Positions 8,179 to 18,255 are shown, counted from the stretch's first letter. The stretch: 64,000 bases of DNA from Methylophilaceae bacterium 11 (GCA_000525025.1 JCKJ01000001.1:1922001-1986000), one strand, 5' to 3'. A program made the numbers and translations. Notes: a model not told the origin generated them from the letters alone.

Positions 8179-9245
8179 TACTTATAGCGAATATGGCGAG
8201 GAGTTCCCGTCTCCTCGCTCACAGTAAATGATTGAACGGCAATGGTTTTTTCATTCTCCGTTTCAATCCTCACCCGCCACTCCCCTAGCGATATATTTTG
8301 CTTGTAGGTATAGCCGCGATAACCATTGTTACGCCCACCGTTTAAATCAAAGCCAATGCGCGATTGCGTCTGCCAACCGTTTTTCTTTGAATACAATTGC
8401 CAGCGATGATACAAACGCACCTCTAGCCCTGCTGGTGCAAATATGGGGGAAAAGCAATATAGCCGTTGTCCGGGCACTACTTTCAGGTGGTTACTTGTCT
8501 TGCGCCAAAACTGCCATATCGGGCCACGCTGCTGGATAATAAAGTAGTTGCCGTCTTCTTTTTTCACGTCATACGCAATGGCAACGTCACGTGTCACCAA
8601 TGGCACCGGAGGAATCATATCCGCCGCATAGGCCAGCATGAGCACTCCGGCAATCAGCCACACCGGCAGAATGCTACCCAGATTCTGCGGAGTCTTGGAA
8701 TACAGATAAATCACCAAACTCGCACCCAAAATCGTACTGAGATAAAACCAAATCGGATGCACGCTCCCGAATAGAAACGGCAACAGAAAGTTAAACAGTA
8801 AAATCGCGCACAAGCCAAACAGCGCCCAGCTTAAAGTAAATCGACGATATGCATTTTCTAAAAACTCATTGGCAATGAGTAAAACGCCAAGAAGAATGGA
8901 GGTGAGGAAAGCCAATGCATGATTAGCGCTTTTAAAATACAAAATAAACAGCGCACTCAACAAGCTACCATACAAAAACTGAAGCGCTAGATAAGGCCAA
9001 CCTGTTGTAAAAAACCAGTGCAAACGCTTGGGTATCGTTGTCTCATCTACCAAAATAAAACTTGGACGGCTCATGATATACAGCAACATGCCCGCCGCAA
9101 ATAAATACCCGGTAAAAATCAGCAAGTCAGATGTGGCTACGCTACGGCCAATGGTGAGTGCATCCCATATAAAGCCTGAAAAAAAGAAGATAACAGGCAA
9201 AAAACCCGCGAGTTTACTGACTCGCTGGTACATTTTAGTTTGCAT
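8175..9245 (-). CDS. Membrane protein with C-terminal DUF2914 domain
   Basis: A 356-aa protein. The first ~220 residues are mostly hydrophobic, with about seven predicted helices. The last ~130 residues (from about VTRDVAIAYDVKK) form a soluble, Trp- and Tyr-rich domain matching DUF2914 (WRVRIETENEKTIAVQSF near the end). Family function is unknown; the domain probably faces the periplasm. It may be one transcription unit with the methyltransferase 33 bases upstream. Confidence 0.75.
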   Translation of the reverse strand: MQTKMYQRVSKLAGFLPVIFFFSGFIWDALTIGRSVATSDLLIFTGYLFAAGMLLYIMSRPSFILVDETTIPKRLHWFFTTGWPYLALQFLYGSLLSALFILYFKSANHALAFLTSILLGVLLIANEFLENAYRRFTLSWALFGLCAILLFNFLLPFLFGSVHPIWFYLSTILGASLVIYLYSKTPQNLGSILPVWLIAGVLMLAYAADMIPPVPLVTRDVAIAYDVKKEDGNYFIIQQRGPIWQFWRKTSNHLKVVPGQRLYCFSPIFAPAGLEVRLYHRWQLYSKKNGWQTQSRIGFDLNGGRNNGYRGYTYKQNISLGEWRVRIETENEKTIAVQSFTVSEETGTPRHIRYKY

Positions 9246-9278
9246 ATGCTTACTAGAAAGAATTTTTGAAATTACCGA

Positions 9279-10154
9279 CTACGGCTTGAAAGCTCTGATA
9301 GGTTTAGCGCGCTTTAATGAAGCTTGATAAACATCCCAATAACCACTCTCAAAGCAATCAATTGCACTGGCAAAATAAATTCGATAATGATCGTAAAGCT
9401 CAGCACCATATTTCGCGATTATGGTGTCACGATGCATCTGCAATCTCCTGTCCCACTCAATCAAAGTTGGTACATAATCCAGCCCTATTGTTGTCGCCTC
9501 TACAATTTGATATTTATCAATAATACCTGCTTGAATATCACTAATGGAGGATAACGCTGATCCAGGAAAGACCTTATCTTTTAGATATTTCGCCCCCCTT
9601 AACTCTTTGAGGTTTTCTGCATGTCTTGTAATGATAATCGACTGCAAACCAATATATGCATCATCTGTAGTGACGCTCAAGCACCAATCAAAAAACTTTT
9701 TATAAACGTCTCTTTGTAGCCCTGCCTCGCTCTCTTCAAATGTTGCAAAATGCTCTAAAGCACAAACACTTACAATAGCATCATATTTTTTTTCAGGTAC
9801 TGCAACGTCTTCCCAAGAGATAGGGCTTGCAGATACGTTCTGTTTAACCAAGCTATTGATATAAGCAGCTTGATTTGAGCTAAGTGTTACTCCATATGCG
9901 TTCGTATCTAAATATTCATCAGCAATGTATGACAATAATCCGCCCCAACCACAACCGACATCAATAATATTTTGACCTTTTTGTATATGCGCATACTGGC
10001 AAAGTCTTTTAAATTTATTGACCTGTGCCTGGACTAGATCTTCGGTACCATCCCATACTGCACAAGTATAAGTACGATATTTTTCATCTAAAAATAGAGC
10101 AAAAAAATCATTATCCACATCATAGTGACTCTCAATGTCGTCTTGTGTTGCCAT
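9279..10154 (-). CDS. Cyclopropane-fatty-acid-synthase-like SAM methyltransferase
   Basis: A 291-aa class I SAM-dependent methyltransferase. The start region (YDVDNDFFALFLDEKYRTYTCAVW) and the SAM motif IIDVGCGWGGLLSYIA match cyclopropane/mycolic acid synthases, which add a methylene to unsaturated acyl chains. It lacks the N-terminal extension of E. coli Cfa (382 aa), so the substrate may be another small lipid or a specialised metabolite. The ATG at 10154 is preferred over an upstream TTG because GAGG lies 6 bases before it. Base composition looks clearly more AT-rich than the neighbouring housekeeping genes, a possible sign of transfer. Confidence 0.75.
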   Translation of the reverse strand: MATQDDIESHYDVDNDFFALFLDEKYRTYTCAVWDGTEDLVQAQVNKFKRLCQYAHIQKGQNIIDVGCGWGGLLSYIADEYLDTNAYGVTLSSNQAAYINSLVKQNVSASPISWEDVAVPEKKYDAIVSVCALEHFATFEESEAGLQRDVYKKFFDWCLSVTTDDAYIGLQSIIITRHAENLKELRGAKYLKDKVFPGSALSSISDIQAGIIDKYQIVEATTIGLDYVPTLIEWDRRLQMHRDTIIAKYGAELYDHYRIYFASAIDCFESGYWDVYQASLKRAKPIRAFKP

Positions 10155-10471
10155 CGCATTCCTCAACAGTATTAAATTAATTTAGATATACAGGAAATTT
10201 GACACCCGTACCTGCTACAAATCAGGCTTGATATTACACCAAACAAATAATAAGCGATTAAAACAAGCAATAAATTATCTAAGCAAAATAAACAACTAAT
10301 CATCACTGATTAAATTCTGTCGAACATGATGAATTATGAATATTTAACCCCTCATCAATTAGCACATCAAATAAATAACACATTGTTTTTAAATGTAAAA
10401 TTTAAAATAAAAGCAATGGCATAAACATTGCTTTTTCTTATTAAAATATAATTTTCTAGAGGAGAAGCTTG
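10155..10471. other. 317-bp AT-rich intergenic region between methyltransferase and RpfC-like kinase
   Basis: This stretch separates two divergently read genes and must hold both promoters. It is very AT-rich, which makes -10-like words common and uninformative; I could not assign a -35/-10 pair with confidence. The only clear element is the GAGGAGAAG ribosome-binding site just before the kinase start at 10472. No open frame or RNA gene is supported. Confidence 0.5.
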
Positions 10472-12682
10472 ATGTCCCAAACAAGTAATACACTTCTAGC
10501 TGACTTTAAGATTAAAAATAACATCAAAAACAATCTAAAAAGCATGTTCAGTTTCATAGGCTTTAATAAACACGGAGAAGAATATCAGCAAGCTATTCTT
10601 CGTGTCATTATTATTGGGCTGACCATATTTTTTATGCACTTCTCTTATGCAAGCATCAGAGTAGAAACCTCCATACTAATGTATGCGTTTGCATTCAGCT
10701 CATTAGCCATCCTGCTACATACACGTCTTAACTCAAATCCGAATAAAAAAAGACTGTTGCTAGTGATGCTTTTGGACGTGTTAGGTTCATCACTTTCCGT
10801 TTACTTCACCAATGACATCGGAGCAGTTTTTATTGGTGTATATCTCTGGTTAATTATCGGCTACGGTTTTAGATTCGGACGCCAGTTACTGATTGCAACC
10901 TACATTGCCAGCCTGACTGGCTTTGTCATTGCCAGCCTCAACAGCCCATACTGGCAATCGAACATGACAGGCTTCTATGGCTTGTTATTCACGCTTGTAT
11001 CTATCCCCATGTATGCATTGGCTTTACTCAACCGATTAAAAGAGGCCACTTACAAGGCAGAGGCTGCCAGCCGTGCAAAAAGTGAGTTCCTTTCACATAT
11101 CAGCCACGAGATCCGCACTCCGCTTAACGGGATTGTGGGTGCATGCAGCTTGTTAGAGGCCTCTAACCTAGATAAAAACAATGCAACGCTCTTTAACGTG
11201 ATGAAAAACTCATCTAATGTATTGCTTGAACTTGTAAATAACGTGTTGGATTTATCAAAAATCGAGAGTGGCAAAGCCGTTGAGCACAAAGAGGATTTTT
11301 ACTTACAAAACCTGATTCTGACTACTGTCAACTTATTCGAGACGCAAGCCAATCATAAAGGCATTGTCATTGACTATGACATTGCGCAGGACACCCCATT
11401 AAAATTGCACGGCAATTTATTGCATACCAAACAAGTGCTGATTAACTTAGTGGGTAATGCCGTTAAGTTTACCGAACAGGGCTCTGTCTACGTAAGGGTG
11501 ACCGCTGCTAAACATTCACAAGGTAAAGTGATTGTCCGTTTTGAGGTCAAAGATACCGGTATCGGTATTTCAAAAGAATCCTTACCACATATTTTTGAGA
11601 GCTTTACGCAAGCCGAAGAATCTATTAAATACAAATTTGGCGGTACTGGTTTAGGCACCACTATCTCTAAAAAGCTGGTGGAATTAATGGATGGTGAAAT
11701 CGGGATTGAGAGTGAGTTGGGTCAAGGCTCTACTTTCTGGTTTGAGATTCCACTAGACGTTGTCACCAATGAGGACACTGAAGGTCAGGTTTCATCTGAA
11801 ATCATTTCCTTCAAAAAAGCCATGCAAGCCAGCAAGAGAAAACCTTGCCGCATTTTGGTGGCAGAAGACAACGAGACCAATATTCTTATCTTGTCACAAA
11901 TGTTGGCACTAGGTCAGCATCAGTTTGATGTTGTTAAAAACGGCCAACAAGCGCTGGATAAACTCGAAGAGACTACTTACGACTTAATGATTTTAGACTA
12001 TAACATGCCGGTAATGGGCGGTTTAGAGGCGTTACGTATTTACCAAGCCATTAATGTTGGCTTGCCACAAATACCTTCCATTATTTTGAGCGCCGATGCC
12101 ACACATAACACCATTGCCGAATTCGATGAGTTGGGCGTTGCCGCTTACCTCACAAAACCTATCCAAATTGATGCATTGAATCTTGCCATTGAAGAAGTGG
12201 TTGCAAAATCCAAACAAAAATCTTACCGCGATGCCGCACCTGTGGTCTCATTTGCCGCCAGCAAAGAGCAAGTGCTCAGCGAAGAACCAAGTGCAATCAT
12301 TGCATCCTACACTGGCAATACCGCACTTAACTTGGCACGTTTGGCAGAGTTAGCTTCTATTAGTAAAAATGCAGGGTTTGTTGAAAGCTTGATTCTAGGC
12401 TTTATTGAAGATACCGATAGAAACTTGAGCGACTTGAAAGTGTATGTGCAAGCGCTAGATTTTGCGAATATTCATGACACGGCGCATGCGATTGCAGGGA
12501 GTGCGACCAACATTGGCGCTGAGGAACTCAGCCAGATTTGTGTAGAGTTAGATGACATTACACCAAATGAGATTTACAAGGTGCCTACATTGTTTGCGCA
12601 AGCTAACCATGCATACCAAAACACCAAGCTAGCGTTTGCAGATTACCTTGCGACGCATGCGCAGCAAGCTTCAGCAAATTAG
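10472..12682 (+). CDS. rpfC: RpfC-like hybrid sensor kinase (DSF receptor type) with REC and HPt domains
   Basis: A 736-aa inner-membrane hybrid kinase. Five or six hydrophobic helices fill residues about 40-195. The HisKA box SHISHEIRTPLNG follows (phospho-His at about 212), then a HATPase with GTGLGTTIS, a receiver domain (CRILVAEDNETN, phospho-Asp about 509 in ILDYNMP) and a C-terminal HPt domain (HAIAGSATNIGA, His about 672). The order 5TM-HK-REC-HPt and the sensor motif GYGFRFGRQ are those of RpfC, the receptor for diffusible signal factor. Its convergent neighbour is an RpfF-like synthase, which strongly supports this reading. ATG at 10472 has a good GAGGAG site. No rpfG gene is adjacent, unlike in Xanthomonas. 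Confidence 0.82.
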   Translation: MSQTSNTLLADFKIKNNIKNNLKSMFSFIGFNKHGEEYQQAILRVIIIGLTIFFMHFSYASIRVETSILMYAFAFSSLAILLHTRLNSNPNKKRLLLVMLLDVLGSSLSVYFTNDIGAVFIGVYLWLIIGYGFRFGRQLLIATYIASLTGFVIASLNSPYWQSNMTGFYGLLFTLVSIPMYALALLNRLKEATYKAEAASRAKSEFLSHISHEIRTPLNGIVGACSLLEASNLDKNNATLFNVMKNSSNVLLELVNNVLDLSKIESGKAVEHKEDFYLQNLILTTVNLFETQANHKGIVIDYDIAQDTPLKLHGNLLHTKQVLINLVGNAVKFTEQGSVYVRVTAAKHSQGKVIVRFEVKDTGIGISKESLPHIFESFTQAEESIKYKFGGTGLGTTISKKLVELMDGEIGIESELGQGSTFWFEIPLDVVTNEDTEGQVSSEIISFKKAMQASKRKPCRILVAEDNETNILILSQMLALGQHQFDVVKNGQQALDKLEETTYDLMILDYNMPVMGGLEALRIYQAINVGLPQIPSIILSADATHNTIAEFDELGVAAYLTKPIQIDALNLAIEEVVAKSKQKSYRDAAPVVSFAASKEQVLSEEPSAIIASYTGNTALNLARLAELASISKNAGFVESLILGFIEDTDRNLSDLKVYVQALDFANIHDTAHAIAGSATNIGAEELSQICVELDDITPNEIYKVPTLFAQANHAYQNTKLAFADYLATHAQQASAN

Positions 12683-12712
12683 TAGTGCAGAAAAACGAAA
12701 ACGATCAATGAG

Positions 12713-13642
12713 TTATGAAGCTGCGCGTTTGATAGAAACAACATTGTCCGCCACTGGCGAAGTATGTGGCATCGGTGCAGTTAAGTATTGCTTTTCTTGG
12801 CTGTAGATAAAGCGATCCATGATGCTAAATTCACGCTCGCCTAGTTTTAAAGCGGTATCTACCCAAATTTTGGTGATATCCAACAGCTCATCATAAGTAA
12901 TAGGATTGACTCTATTTTTGGCACGTTGCGCAGCCAAGTAACCGTTAAAGTAGCGCTTATTTTTTTCAATCCATTCATACACCGCTTTTTCACCTTGACC
13001 GTCATCGACCAGCACATCAACCAAACCAAGCTCAAATGCTTGTTCGGCTGTATATTGTTTGCCTTTGAGGATCATTTCGTCAGCGACTTTCATGCCTGCT
13101 TTACGTGCAACTAAGCTATATCCGCCCATACCAGGGAACATGTTGAACAAAATCTCAGGAAAGCCAAAATAGCTTTTGCGTTCAGCAATGATGACATCGC
13201 TGGCCAACGCTCCTTCCAAACCGCCGCCCAAAGCCAAGCCCTGAACCAAAGTGATGTTGACGATAGAGGAGTTATTGAACCGTGACAGCCTGCTATGCAG
13301 AATATCAATGCCTTTAATTGCGTAATAAAGTAAAGCGTCTTTGTTTTTATTTAAGGCTAATTCACGAATCAAGGCAAGATGTCCGCCTAGGTTGAATACA
13401 TTGGGTGTGAGCGATGCTGCAACAGAATACTTCACTTGAAAAACACGGTCATTGGAGTACAACACGCCCGCAGCTTTTTCAAGCTCTTGCTGGTGTTGGG
13501 TTAACTCGTGAATAATTTCATGGTTGGCACAAGGAATGATATTTTTCTGATTAAAGTAGGTCCATAAAACCTCATGGCTTTCATCATATTTTAACGATAA
13601 CTGCTTAAAATGATTACTTAAACCAAATTCAGAAATATTCAT
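12713..13642 (-). CDS. rpfF: RpfF-like DSF synthase (crotonase fold)
   Basis: A 309-aa crotonase-superfamily enzyme of the kind that dehydrates 3-hydroxyacyl-ACP and releases the free cis-2-unsaturated fatty acid used as diffusible signal factor. The two glutamates essential in RpfF are present with the right spacing: Glu143 in ALGGGLEGAL and Glu163 in GFPEILFNMFPGMGGY, 20 residues apart as for E141/E161 of Xanthomonas RpfF. The long N-terminal extension before the crotonase core also fits RpfF and not ordinary enoyl-CoA hydratases. The gene is convergent with the RpfC-like kinase (30-bp gap) and divergent from an ACP gene. Acyl chain length of the product cannot be read from the sequence. 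Confidence 0.83.
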   Translation of the reverse strand: MNISEFGLSNHFKQLSLKYDESHEVLWTYFNQKNIIPCANHEIIHELTQHQQELEKAAGVLYSNDRVFQVKYSVAASLTPNVFNLGGHLALIRELALNKNKDALLYYAIKGIDILHSRLSRFNNSSIVNITLVQGLALGGGLEGALASDVIIAERKSYFGFPEILFNMFPGMGGYSLVARKAGMKVADEMILKGKQYTAEQAFELGLVDVLVDDGQGEKAVYEWIEKNKRYFNGYLAAQRAKNRVNPITYDELLDITKIWVDTALKLGEREFSIMDRFIYSQEKQYLTAPMPHTSPVADNVVSIKRAAS

Positions 13643-13675
13643 TAAAATCTCGCACTTTAAACAAAGCTTTATGGC

Positions 13676-13681
13676 ATTATA
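13676..13681 (-). promoter_or_regulatory. Probable -10 element for rpfF
   Basis: On the minus strand a perfect TATAAT lies 34 bases before the rpfF ATG, inside the 98-bp region shared with the divergent ACP gene. The matching -35 region is weak, which might indicate activator dependence or simply low basal expression. Confidence 0.4.
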
Positions 13682-13740
13682 TTCTAGTTATTTAAAAATA
13701 ATATAGCCGAAAAGGCGAATTGTGATAAGGATACCGTTGA

Positions 13741-14001
13741 ATGAGCAAAGAAGTTGTCAATAAAGACGAAATTAAAACGTTTTTAACTGAAATATTTACC
13801 AAAGAAAAAAATATCCCCGCAGAAAAGTTAACCGCAGAACAAGCTTTAAAGGATTTAGACATTGATTCTTTCGGCTTTCTTGAAGTGATTTTTAGTATTG
13901 AGCACCAATACAACATTTCTTTCCCTAAAAATTATGAGCATATTGTGACGGTACAAGATTTAGTCAACGTCACACATGACTTAATTGCAGCAAAAAACTA
14001 A
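13741..14001 (+). CDS. Acyl carrier protein (dedicated, next to DSF synthase)
   Basis: An 86-aa acidic carrier protein. The phosphopantetheine attachment serine is Ser43 in DLDIDSFGFLE, where the usual DSL reads DSF; helices before and after fit the ACP fold. It is not the housekeeping AcpP (normally beside fabF/fabG with DSLDxVE). AAGGATA lies about 9 bases before the ATG. It sits 9 bases before the ketoacyl synthase gene, so the two form an operon, and it is divergent from rpfF, whose enzyme family uses acyl-ACP substrates. Confidence 0.88.
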   Translation: MSKEVVNKDEIKTFLTEIFTKEKNIPAEKLTAEQALKDLDIDSFGFLEVIFSIEHQYNISFPKNYEHIVTVQDLVNVTHDLIAAKN

Positions 14002-14010
14002 GTTTTTAGT

Positions 14011-15261
14011 ATGAAACACCAACGTCGCGTAGTGGTAACGGGCTTTGGTCTGGTGTCCCCTTTGGGCAACACCATCGAAGATTTATCCGCAAATGTATTT
14101 TCCGGAAAATCTGGTATTCAACAATTTGTCGGCCCATATTTAGATAAACTCTCCTGCAAAGTGGCTGCACAGGCGGACTTTGACCCTACCCAATACTTTG
14201 AGAAAAAAAGTGACTATTCCATTCTCGACAGAAATGGGCAAATGGCGCTACATGCCAGCAAAGAAGCGGTTAAACACGCACAACTTGATACTGATAGGCT
14301 GAACAAATTACGCACTGGCGTGTATGTAGGTACTGGCATGGGGGGTATCCATTCGGTAGAAGATGGTTACCAGACGCTATTTGTGGAAGGTGAAAACCGC
14401 TTAAAACCATACACCGTATTGATGTGCATGTACAACAGCGCAGCGGCAGCTATTGCTACCCATTTTTCCATTTCTGGTCCTAACCTTACTTTCTCAACAG
14501 CATGTTCATCTTCGGCCGTGGCCATTGGCCAAGCCATGAAAGATATACGCTACGGTGAAATTGATGTGGCATTGGCTGGTGGTACCGATGCGATTTTGGC
14601 CTACGCCAGTATTAAATCGTGGGAAGCGATTCGCACGCTGGCCGAAGAAGACAAAGAAGATATCAGTAAATCCTGCAAACCATTTTCCGCCAACCGTACT
14701 GGCTTGGTGATTGGCGAAGGTGCAGCGACGGTGATTCTAGAAGAGTTATCCCACGCACAAGCCAGAGGTGCGCATATTTATGCAGAGATTGTGGGGTATG
14801 GCGCAGCCAATGATTTTAAACATATTGCCGTGCCGTCGGTCGAGGGTCAGGCCGCAGCCATGCAAAAGGCTTTGGATGATTCCGGATTAAATCCTCAATC
14901 AATTCAATACATTAACGCACATGGCACCGGCACAAAATTCAACGACGAAACCGAGACCAACGCCATCAAGCAAATTTTTGGTGATCACGCTTACCAATTA
15001 GCAGTCAGCTCAACTAAATCCATGCATGGTCATTTGATGGGCGCAGCGGGTGTGCTAGAAAGCATCATCACTTTACTAGCTATGCAGCGTAACGAGTTAC
15101 CGCCTACTATTAATTTGCAACAAGCAGACCCTAAGTGCGATTTGAATTACGTACCAAATCAATCACAACAGGTCGATGATTTAGAGTACGCTATGTCGAA
15201 CTCATTTGCGTTTGGCGGCACTGGGGCAACACTGATTTTTAAGAAATCAGTGTCCGGATAG
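14011..15261 (+). CDS. Beta-ketoacyl-ACP synthase II-type enzyme
   Basis: A 416-aa condensing enzyme of the FabF type that elongates acyl-ACP with malonyl-ACP. The Cys-His-His triad is complete: Cys165 in STACSSSAVAIG, His304 in NAHGTGT and His341 in KSMHGHLMGAAG. It follows the ACP gene by 9 bases and lacks a FabF housekeeping context (no acpP, fabG or fabD). It therefore looks like a specialised KAS working with its own ACP, possibly to supply the 3-hydroxyacyl precursor for the DSF synthase; a reductase would have to come from elsewhere. Its last 15 bases overlap the convergent membrane-protein gene. Confidence 0.88.
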   Translation: MKHQRRVVVTGFGLVSPLGNTIEDLSANVFSGKSGIQQFVGPYLDKLSCKVAAQADFDPTQYFEKKSDYSILDRNGQMALHASKEAVKHAQLDTDRLNKLRTGVYVGTGMGGIHSVEDGYQTLFVEGENRLKPYTVLMCMYNSAAAAIATHFSISGPNLTFSTACSSSAVAIGQAMKDIRYGEIDVALAGGTDAILAYASIKSWEAIRTLAEEDKEDISKSCKPFSANRTGLVIGEGAATVILEELSHAQARGAHIYAEIVGYGAANDFKHIAVPSVEGQAAAMQKALDDSGLNPQSIQYINAHGTGTKFNDETETNAIKQIFGDHAYQLAVSSTKSMHGHLMGAAGVLESIITLLAMQRNELPPTINLQQADPKCDLNYVPNQSQQVDDLEYAMSNSFAFGGTGATLIFKKSVSG

Positions 15262-15672
15262 CATACTCCCGAGTACAAACCCAATCACAATGCCGATAAT
15301 CAGTGCGATGGTGAGTCCGCGGTAGGTTAAGACATCTTGGCTGTAACCACGGCGGATGGCAACATAGGACACAATATAGCCAAGTGCATTGAGCAACCAG
15401 ATAACCGAGAGGCTAAGCACTTTGACGACCAGCGGGCCAATGATCGGCACTAGTCCGACCATTCCTACCAGCCAAGCAAATACACCCGAGATAAGGCCAA
15501 TCACCACTGCCCCACCAGCAATGATTTTATAATCAATGTGGTAGTGGTTACCCAAATAAATCAGGACGGCAAGTAATAGTAAGACTGGCAACATCATACG
15601 CCAGTCTTTCCATCTAAATTTGCCGAAGAGGTTACTTTCTTGTTGTTTCAAATGATTACTTTCCAAAGCCAC
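15247..15672 (-). CDS. Small membrane protein downstream of acnB, function unknown
   Basis: A 141-aa protein with a polar 30-residue N-terminus and four hydrophobic helices (about 28-45, 50-70, 75-103, 118-138), one rich in Gly and Val (ALIIGIVIGFVLG). I do not recognise a family. Its ATG immediately follows the acnB stop, so it is probably translated by coupling from the acnB message. It overlaps the KAS gene tail to tail by 15 bases. Confidence 0.7.
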   Translation of the reverse strand: MALESNHLKQQESNLFGKFRWKDWRMMLPVLLLLAVLIYLGNHYHIDYKIIAGGAVVIGLISGVFAWLVGMVGLVPIIGPLVVKVLSLSVIWLLNALGYIVSYVAIRRGYSQDVLTYRGLTIALIIGIVIGFVLGSMLSGH

Positions 15673-18255
15673 TTATTCAACAGCAGCAGCGATTGCAATC
15701 ACTTTTTTACCTGAGCTCAAGGTATCTAACGCCGCTTTATACTCTGTCATTTGGTGGAAATTCAAATACTTATAAATTTCTGCCGTATTGGCCAATTTAT
15801 TACCGACCGTTTCCAAGTATTCAGCGTGGGTAGGCATGCGGCCCAACTTAGCACACACAGCTGCCAATTCTGCCGAGCCCAAGTAGACACGCGCATCTTT
15901 ACCCATACGGTTATCAAAGTTACGTGTACTGGTAGAGAATACTGTGGCTTTATCTGCCACGCGCGCTTGGTTACCCATACAGAGTGAACAGCCAGGCACC
16001 TCGGTACGCGCACCTGCAATACCAAAAGTGGAATACACACCTTCATCACGCAATTGCGCTTCATCCATACGCGTTGGCGGCGCAATCCATAAACGAGTTG
16101 GAATACCACCGGCGCCATCCAGCACTTTGGCTGCTGCACGGTAGTGGCCGATATTGGTCATGCAGCTACCAATAAATACTTCATCAATTTTGTCGCCCAC
16201 CACAGCCGTCAATGGCTTGATGTCGTCAGGATCGTTCGGGCAAGCTACTAAAGGCTCTTTGATTTCATTCAGATCAATTTCAATGACGTGCGCATATTCT
16301 GCATCTGCGTCCGGTTGTAGTAGTTCTGGTTTAGCTAACCATGCCTGCATATTCTCAATCCGGCGTTGCAGCGTACGCGCATCTTGGTAACCATTTTCGA
16401 TCATGTTTTGCATGAGCACGATATTGGAATTCAAAAATTCAATCACCGGCTCTTTATTCAACAATACGGTACAGCCATTGGCAGAGCGCTCTGCAGAGGC
16501 ATCTGCAAACTCAAACGCTTGCTCCACCTTTAAATCTGGCAAGCCTTCGATTTCTAAAATTCGGCCGTTGAATACGTTTTTCTTACCTTGCTTGCCAACC
16601 GTCAATGTACCTTCTTGAATCGCCGCATAAGGAATCGCATTCACCAAATCACGTAGCGTAATACCAGGCTGCATGGTGCCTTTAAAGCGCACTAGCACTG
16701 ACTCTGGCATATCTAACGGCATGGCACCGGTTGCGGCCGCAAACGCCACCAAACCAGAACCCGCTGGGAAGGAAATGCCAATTGGGAAACGCGTATGGGA
16801 ATCGCCACCTGTACCTACGGTATCTGGCAAAATCAGGCGGTTAAGCCATGAGTGAATGACGCCATCGCCCGGTTTTAAACTCACACCACCGCGGCTGGAC
16901 ATAAACTCGGGCAACGAATGTTGTAATTTAATATCGACTGGCTTTGGATAGGCAGCGGTATGACAGAAACTTTGCATGACTAAATCGCTACTAAAGCCCA
17001 AGCACGCCAGCTCTTTCAGCTCGTCACGCGTCATGCCGCCAGTCGTATCTTGCGAACCAACTGTGGTGGCTTTTGGCTCACAATAAGTGCCGGGACGCAC
17101 ACCCGCCACACCACACGCTTTACCCACCATTTTTTGGGCCAGCGTGTAACCTTTGCCAGTGTCTTTGGCCGGGATTGCTGTAATAAACGTAGTTGGTAAG
17201 GGCAAGCCCAGTGATTTGCGCGCATTGGTGGTCAACCCACGGCCAATAATCAATGGAATACGGCCGCCGGCACGCACTTCATCCGGCAAAGTAATCGGAT
17301 TCATTTCAAATGTTGCAATCACTTCACCAGACTCAGACAACACTTTGCCTTCATACGGTTGAATAACAATCACATCGCCCGTTTTCATTTTGCTGACGTC
17401 GCATTGAATTGGCAATGCGCCAGAGTCTTCAGCGGTATTAAAGAAAATAGGGGCAATCTTGCTGCCTATCACTACACCACCAGTACGTTTATTGGGGATG
17501 TTGGGAATATCGTTACCCATAAACCATTGGACTGAGTTAATTGCAGATTTGCGTGAAGAACCTGTACCCACAACATCGCCCACATAGGCAAGCGGCAGGC
17601 CTTTCTGCTTAAGGGCTTCAATGGTGTTTAAGCCGTCTGGCATTTTGTTCACCAGCATGGCTTTGGCATGCAATGGAATATCCGGACGGCTCCAAGCCTC
17701 TTGTGCTGGGCTTAAGTCATCAGTATTGGTTTCGCCATCGACTTTAAACACGACGACTTTGATTGCATTGGCCAGCACCGGCTTGCTGGTGAACCATTCT
17801 GCATTGGCCCAAGAGGTAATCAGTGTTTTTGCGTGGGTATTCCCTGCCTTCATCTTGGCTTCCACGTCATGAAAAGCGTCAAACATGAGGATGGTATTAG
17901 AAAGCGCTTTGACGACCTGTGCCGCCATATTGCTATCCAACAACTCTACTAAAGCTTGCACGTTATAGCCGCCCAACATGGTACCTAGTAACTCTACCGC
18001 TTTATCTGCAGATACCAAGGGTGAGCTGGCTTTGCCTTTTGCGATGTCAGCCAAGAAAGCTGCTTTGACATAGGCCGCTTGGTCTACGCCTGCAGGAATG
18101 CGATTGGCTAGTAACTCAAGCAGCAAAGCATCTTGCCCAGCTGGGGGTGACTTGAGTAAATCAACCAACGCGGCCACTTGTTCTGCATTCAGGGGTAATG
18201 GGGGTAATTGTTGTGCAGCACGTTCCTGCACGTGGGCTTCATACGCTTTTAACAT
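15673..18255 (-). CDS. acnB: Aconitate hydratase B / 2-methylisocitrate dehydratase
   Basis: AcnB interconverts citrate and isocitrate through a [4Fe-4S] cluster and also hydrates 2-methyl-cis-aconitate to methylisocitrate in the methylcitrate cycle. The 860-aa length and domain order (N-terminal HEAT-like domain, swivelling domain, three catalytic domains) match AcnB. The cluster cysteine pair CSLCMGNQA is near residue 770, and another cluster cysteine lies in [10 protein letters not shown]. With PrpD, PrpB and PrpC in the same block and no acnD gene, AcnB is the likely enzyme for the methylaconitate step. Confidence 0.96.
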   Translation of the reverse strand: MLKAYEAHVQERAAQQLPPLPLNAEQVAALVDLLKSPPAGQDALLLELLANRIPAGVDQAAYVKAAFLADIAKGKASSPLVSADKAVELLGTMLGGYNVQALVELLDSNMAAQVVKALSNTILMFDAFHDVEAKMKAGNTHAKTLITSWANAEWFTSKPVLANAIKVVVFKVDGETNTDDLSPAQEAWSRPDIPLHAKAMLVNKMPDGLNTIEALKQKGLPLAYVGDVVGTGSSRKSAINSVQWFMGNDIPNIPNKRTGGVVIGSKIAPIFFNTAEDSGALPIQCDVSKMKTGDVIVIQPYEGKVLSESGEVIATFEMNPITLPDEVRAGGRIPLIIGRGLTTNARKSLGLPLPTTFITAIPAKDTGKGYTLAQKMVGKACGVAGVRPGTYCEPKATTVGSQDTTGGMTRDELKELACLGFSSDLVMQSFCHTAAYPKPVDIKLQHSLPEFMSSRGGVSLKPGDGVIHSWLNRLILPDTVGTGGDSHTRFPIGISFPAGSGLVAFAAATGAMPLDMPESVLVRFKGTMQPGITLRDLVNAIPYAAIQEGTLTVGKQGKKNVFNGRILEIEGLPDLKVEQAFEFADASAERSANGCTVLLNKEPVIEFLNSNIVLMQNMIENGYQDARTLQRRIENMQAWLAKPELLQPDADAEYAHVIEIDLNEIKEPLVACPNDPDDIKPLTAVVGDKIDEVFIGSCMTNIGHYRAAAKVLDGAGGIPTRLWIAPPTRMDEAQLRDEGVYSTFGIAGARTEVPGCSLCMGNQARVADKATVFSTSTRNFDNRMGKDARVYLGSAELAAVCAKLGRMPTHAEYLETVGNKLANTAEIYKYLNFHQMTEYKAALDTLSSGKKVIAIAAAVE

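Noticed and set aside
12713-13642. Reading the crotonase next to the hybrid kinase as an ordinary enoyl-CoA hydratase
   Set aside because: The Glu143/Glu163 pair at 20-residue spacing, the long N-terminal extension and the RpfC-like neighbour favour a DSF synthase; an ordinary beta-oxidation role lacks partner genes here.
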